From positions 21,674,477-21,738,476 of the forward strand of contig CAIIXF020000004.1 of NCBI GenBank assembly GCA_903813345.2: a stretch of DNA of 64,000 nt. The letters are read 5' to 3'. How positions within the stretch are numbered: position 1 is the first letter of the stretch; each line of letters starts with the position of its first letter. A program made the position numbers and the translations under genes. The stretch is from Owenia fusiformis (lineage: Eukaryota > Annelida > Polychaeta > Sabellida > Oweniidae). The notes under the pieces are model-generated. The model did no database searches. It was not told the DNA's origin and was given only the letters and a program-made list of their open reading frames with translations. Below, piece by piece: positions 62,286 through 64,000 of the stretch.

Positions 62286-63606
62286 ACAGATCATATCATG
62301 TTTTCCTTTGGGAGATATTAGGACAATAGTCATTCGTGCAGTCCTAGGGTGAATGTCCATTTCTACTCTAAGGTAGAACCCTCCCTGCCTGCAACTTACC
62401 TCTCAGTCCCCGTGTTCTCTGCTGGATTCCTATATTTGATTTGATTAAGTATTGATTTTTTCTATATAGTCTAGTCTCTGAATAGAATCAGTATGCATAT
62501 TAGGCCAGTAGTCACTGATACAATCTTGCCCTCCCTACCTGCAACTTACCTCTCACGACTTCATACGATCTTGCTTGATTCTGATATTTGGTCAAGTATC
62601 TTTAATATATATAGCTTCGATCTTTATATTGCCTCCACTAACTAGTATCGGTACGTATCTACTATGTGACGTATATTGTGCCAAGTTGGCATACAACTGA
62701 CTATGAATCAACTCAGAAACTGGAATCAACAGGTAATTTGACATTTAGCTGAAAACTAAACAATTATATCAACAACTAACAGTGTTTATCTCTATGGTGC
62801 TTTGCAATATAAGTGTTCATTAGGTCTAGTCCAAAGGCCAATGCATAAAGCGTAATAGATAAACAATCTGTTTGATAAATTAGGGATGATTTCGTGATAT
62901 TAATAATATTGTGGTTGTGGTCTGCCCTCCCCCCCCCCCCACCTCCTCCTTATAACAATATCCTGGATCGAGATTTCTCATTGGCGGATTGGGTGGGCCC
63001 AGAAAAAAAATTGGGCCCTAAAATTTTTTGCGCCAAAAAAGGCCTCAAGGTCCCAAAAAGTGGGCCTTTTTGGTCATTACTGGGCCTTTTAAGGCCTTAT
63101 TTTTAATTTCAGGCCAAATTTTGATGAAAATGGACCTCAAAATTTCAAAATTTGGGCCCGCTTTTGGGTTTTAGGGGCCCAAATTTTTCTCTGACCTGAT
63201 ATTTGCCCCCCCCCCCCTTGTGTTGGTTCCCAGATCCACCCCTGAACCCTACTCTCAAAATGAATTTGTTATTCAACAACTTCATATTTACTTTTGCAAT
63301 TACAAATGAATAGTATAAAACATTGTTTTTATTAACATGTTTTTTTATTTACATTTTTGTTACGGAGGTTAGATAAAAAATTGTATTCACACTGTCTTCG
63401 TTCATCCAACGAAGCAATTCCCTGTCACTAAAACACCACCATCTTTTGTTTAATTGAGGTGTGTGTTAAATTGACGGAGTTCTTTTTAATTAAGGGATTG
63501 CATCAAAAATAAGAAAATGAGATTCAAATGAAAAAGGTTAACAATTTTTCCAATTTTTTGGACGATCCTGTATGTAGTATATTAATATAAAACCAATGAG
63601 AGTAAG
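62286..63606. other. Distal part of duplication block 2
   Basis: Matches 48656-49619, plus a second partial dispersed-repeat copy (62530-62600) and an inserted GGGCCC-rich segment (62978-63245). Confidence 0.6.
62978..63245. mobile_element. Inserted GGGCCC-rich segment, MITE-like
   Basis: Absent from duplication block 1. Starts ttggcggattgggtgggccc and ends cccagatccacccctgaacc, with many ggccc/gggcc and aaaattt words. Ends are only loosely complementary. Confidence 0.45.
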
Positions 63607-63649
63607 TATTTTAATTATCATCAGATCGACCAACACTGCGTGAAAAATG

Positions 63650-63835
63650 GAATTTCTAGACTAAGCACGTCTAGAAACTAAGTCTAAGCACGCCGGGTGC
63701 TTAGGCGTGACTAGTTTTGACACGTCTAGGTACGCGATGAAACCAACTCTAGACATCTCTAGGCACGTCTAAGCACACGCAGTGCAAAGACGTGCTTAGA
63801 GTGTGACAAAAAGTCTTGGCACGCCTTGAGACTGA
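63650..63835. repeat. Degenerate AGCACGTCTAG repeats
   Basis: About ten near-copies of (t)aagcacg(t/c)ctag in both orientations (for example at 63663, 63763, 63803), just beyond the duplicated block. Confidence 0.6.
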
Positions 63836-64000
63836 TGATTGAAATCTAGAATAAAGTAATTATCGAATCAGGTGAATGTATATTGTTATAAGCAATTATG
63901 ATCAACATTCATAATTTAGACATATTTTCACTGAAATATACTAATTTCTTTTTATCTTTTATCTATTTTATTTATTATTTTGTATAACGAACTGTTCACG
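63836..64000. other. AT-rich end of window
   Basis: Nothing recognised. Confidence 0.4.

Larger units (their letters stand above)
50667..63606. repeat. Segmental duplication, block 2 (contains P450 copy 4)
   Basis: Direct-orientation partner of 40197-49619, with an added local duplication at about 50990-51210, a MITE at 54217-54413, a ~250-bp insertion in intron 3 (53440-53700), a longer 22-bp array and a mariner. Confidence 0.88.

Overview
The window is animal nuclear DNA: AT-rich, with spliced genes, phase-consistent GT-AG introns, an intron-bearing tRNA-Arg-like sequence and abundant animal-type transposons (a chromodomain Ty3/gypsy LTR element, Tc1/mariner elements, LINE remnants, Helitron2-like HINEs, foldback MITEs). 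The mix would suit a marine invertebrate, possibly lophotrochozoan, but the sequence alone does not fix the phylum.

The main content is a cluster of four intact clan-2-like microsomal cytochrome P450 paralogues. Each has seven exons with identical exon lengths (265, 278, 201, 139, 266, 122, 214 nt) and encodes 494 aa. Copies 1 (15-3463) and 2 (25739-31263) are on the + strand. Copies 3 (40761-46577) and 4 (51446-56349) are on the - strand and lie in a tandem segmental duplication (about 40197-49619 and 50667-63606). All four keep the heme-Cys, ExxR and PDRF motifs, but all four lack the C-helix Trp and the I-helix acidic residue. Intron 2 of every copy carries a tandem array of 96/97-bp units, each repeating the 3' splice site and the first ~45 nt of exon 3.

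Between copies 1 and 2 are a LINE 3' remnant, an inverted-repeat element with ATCGGGA repeats (4513-6639), a young 10.6-kb LTR retrotransposon (8769-19340, - strand, broken gag-pol) sitting between inverted-repeat arms, two nested Helitron2/HINE-like elements filled with ~476/606-bp tandem units (19959-24498), and a ~150-bp tandem array (24745-25480).

Between copies 2 and 3 are LINE pieces, a ~100-bp satellite-like array with foldbacks (32400-34399 and 36538-36690) split by a LINE-type insertion that itself holds a MITE and a mariner, and a previously hidden seven-exon small gene on the - strand (37124-38901, 171 aa) that single-frame ORF inspection misses because its exons are 12-201 nt.

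Upstream of copies 3 and 4, starting about 110 bp from the ATG, are arrays of a 22-bp minisatellite (46690-48655 and 56450-62285). The second contains a 1.5-kb Tc1/mariner insertion with a TA target duplication. The 1-kb spacer between the duplicated blocks holds a MITE-like piece and the tRNA-Arg-like sequence.
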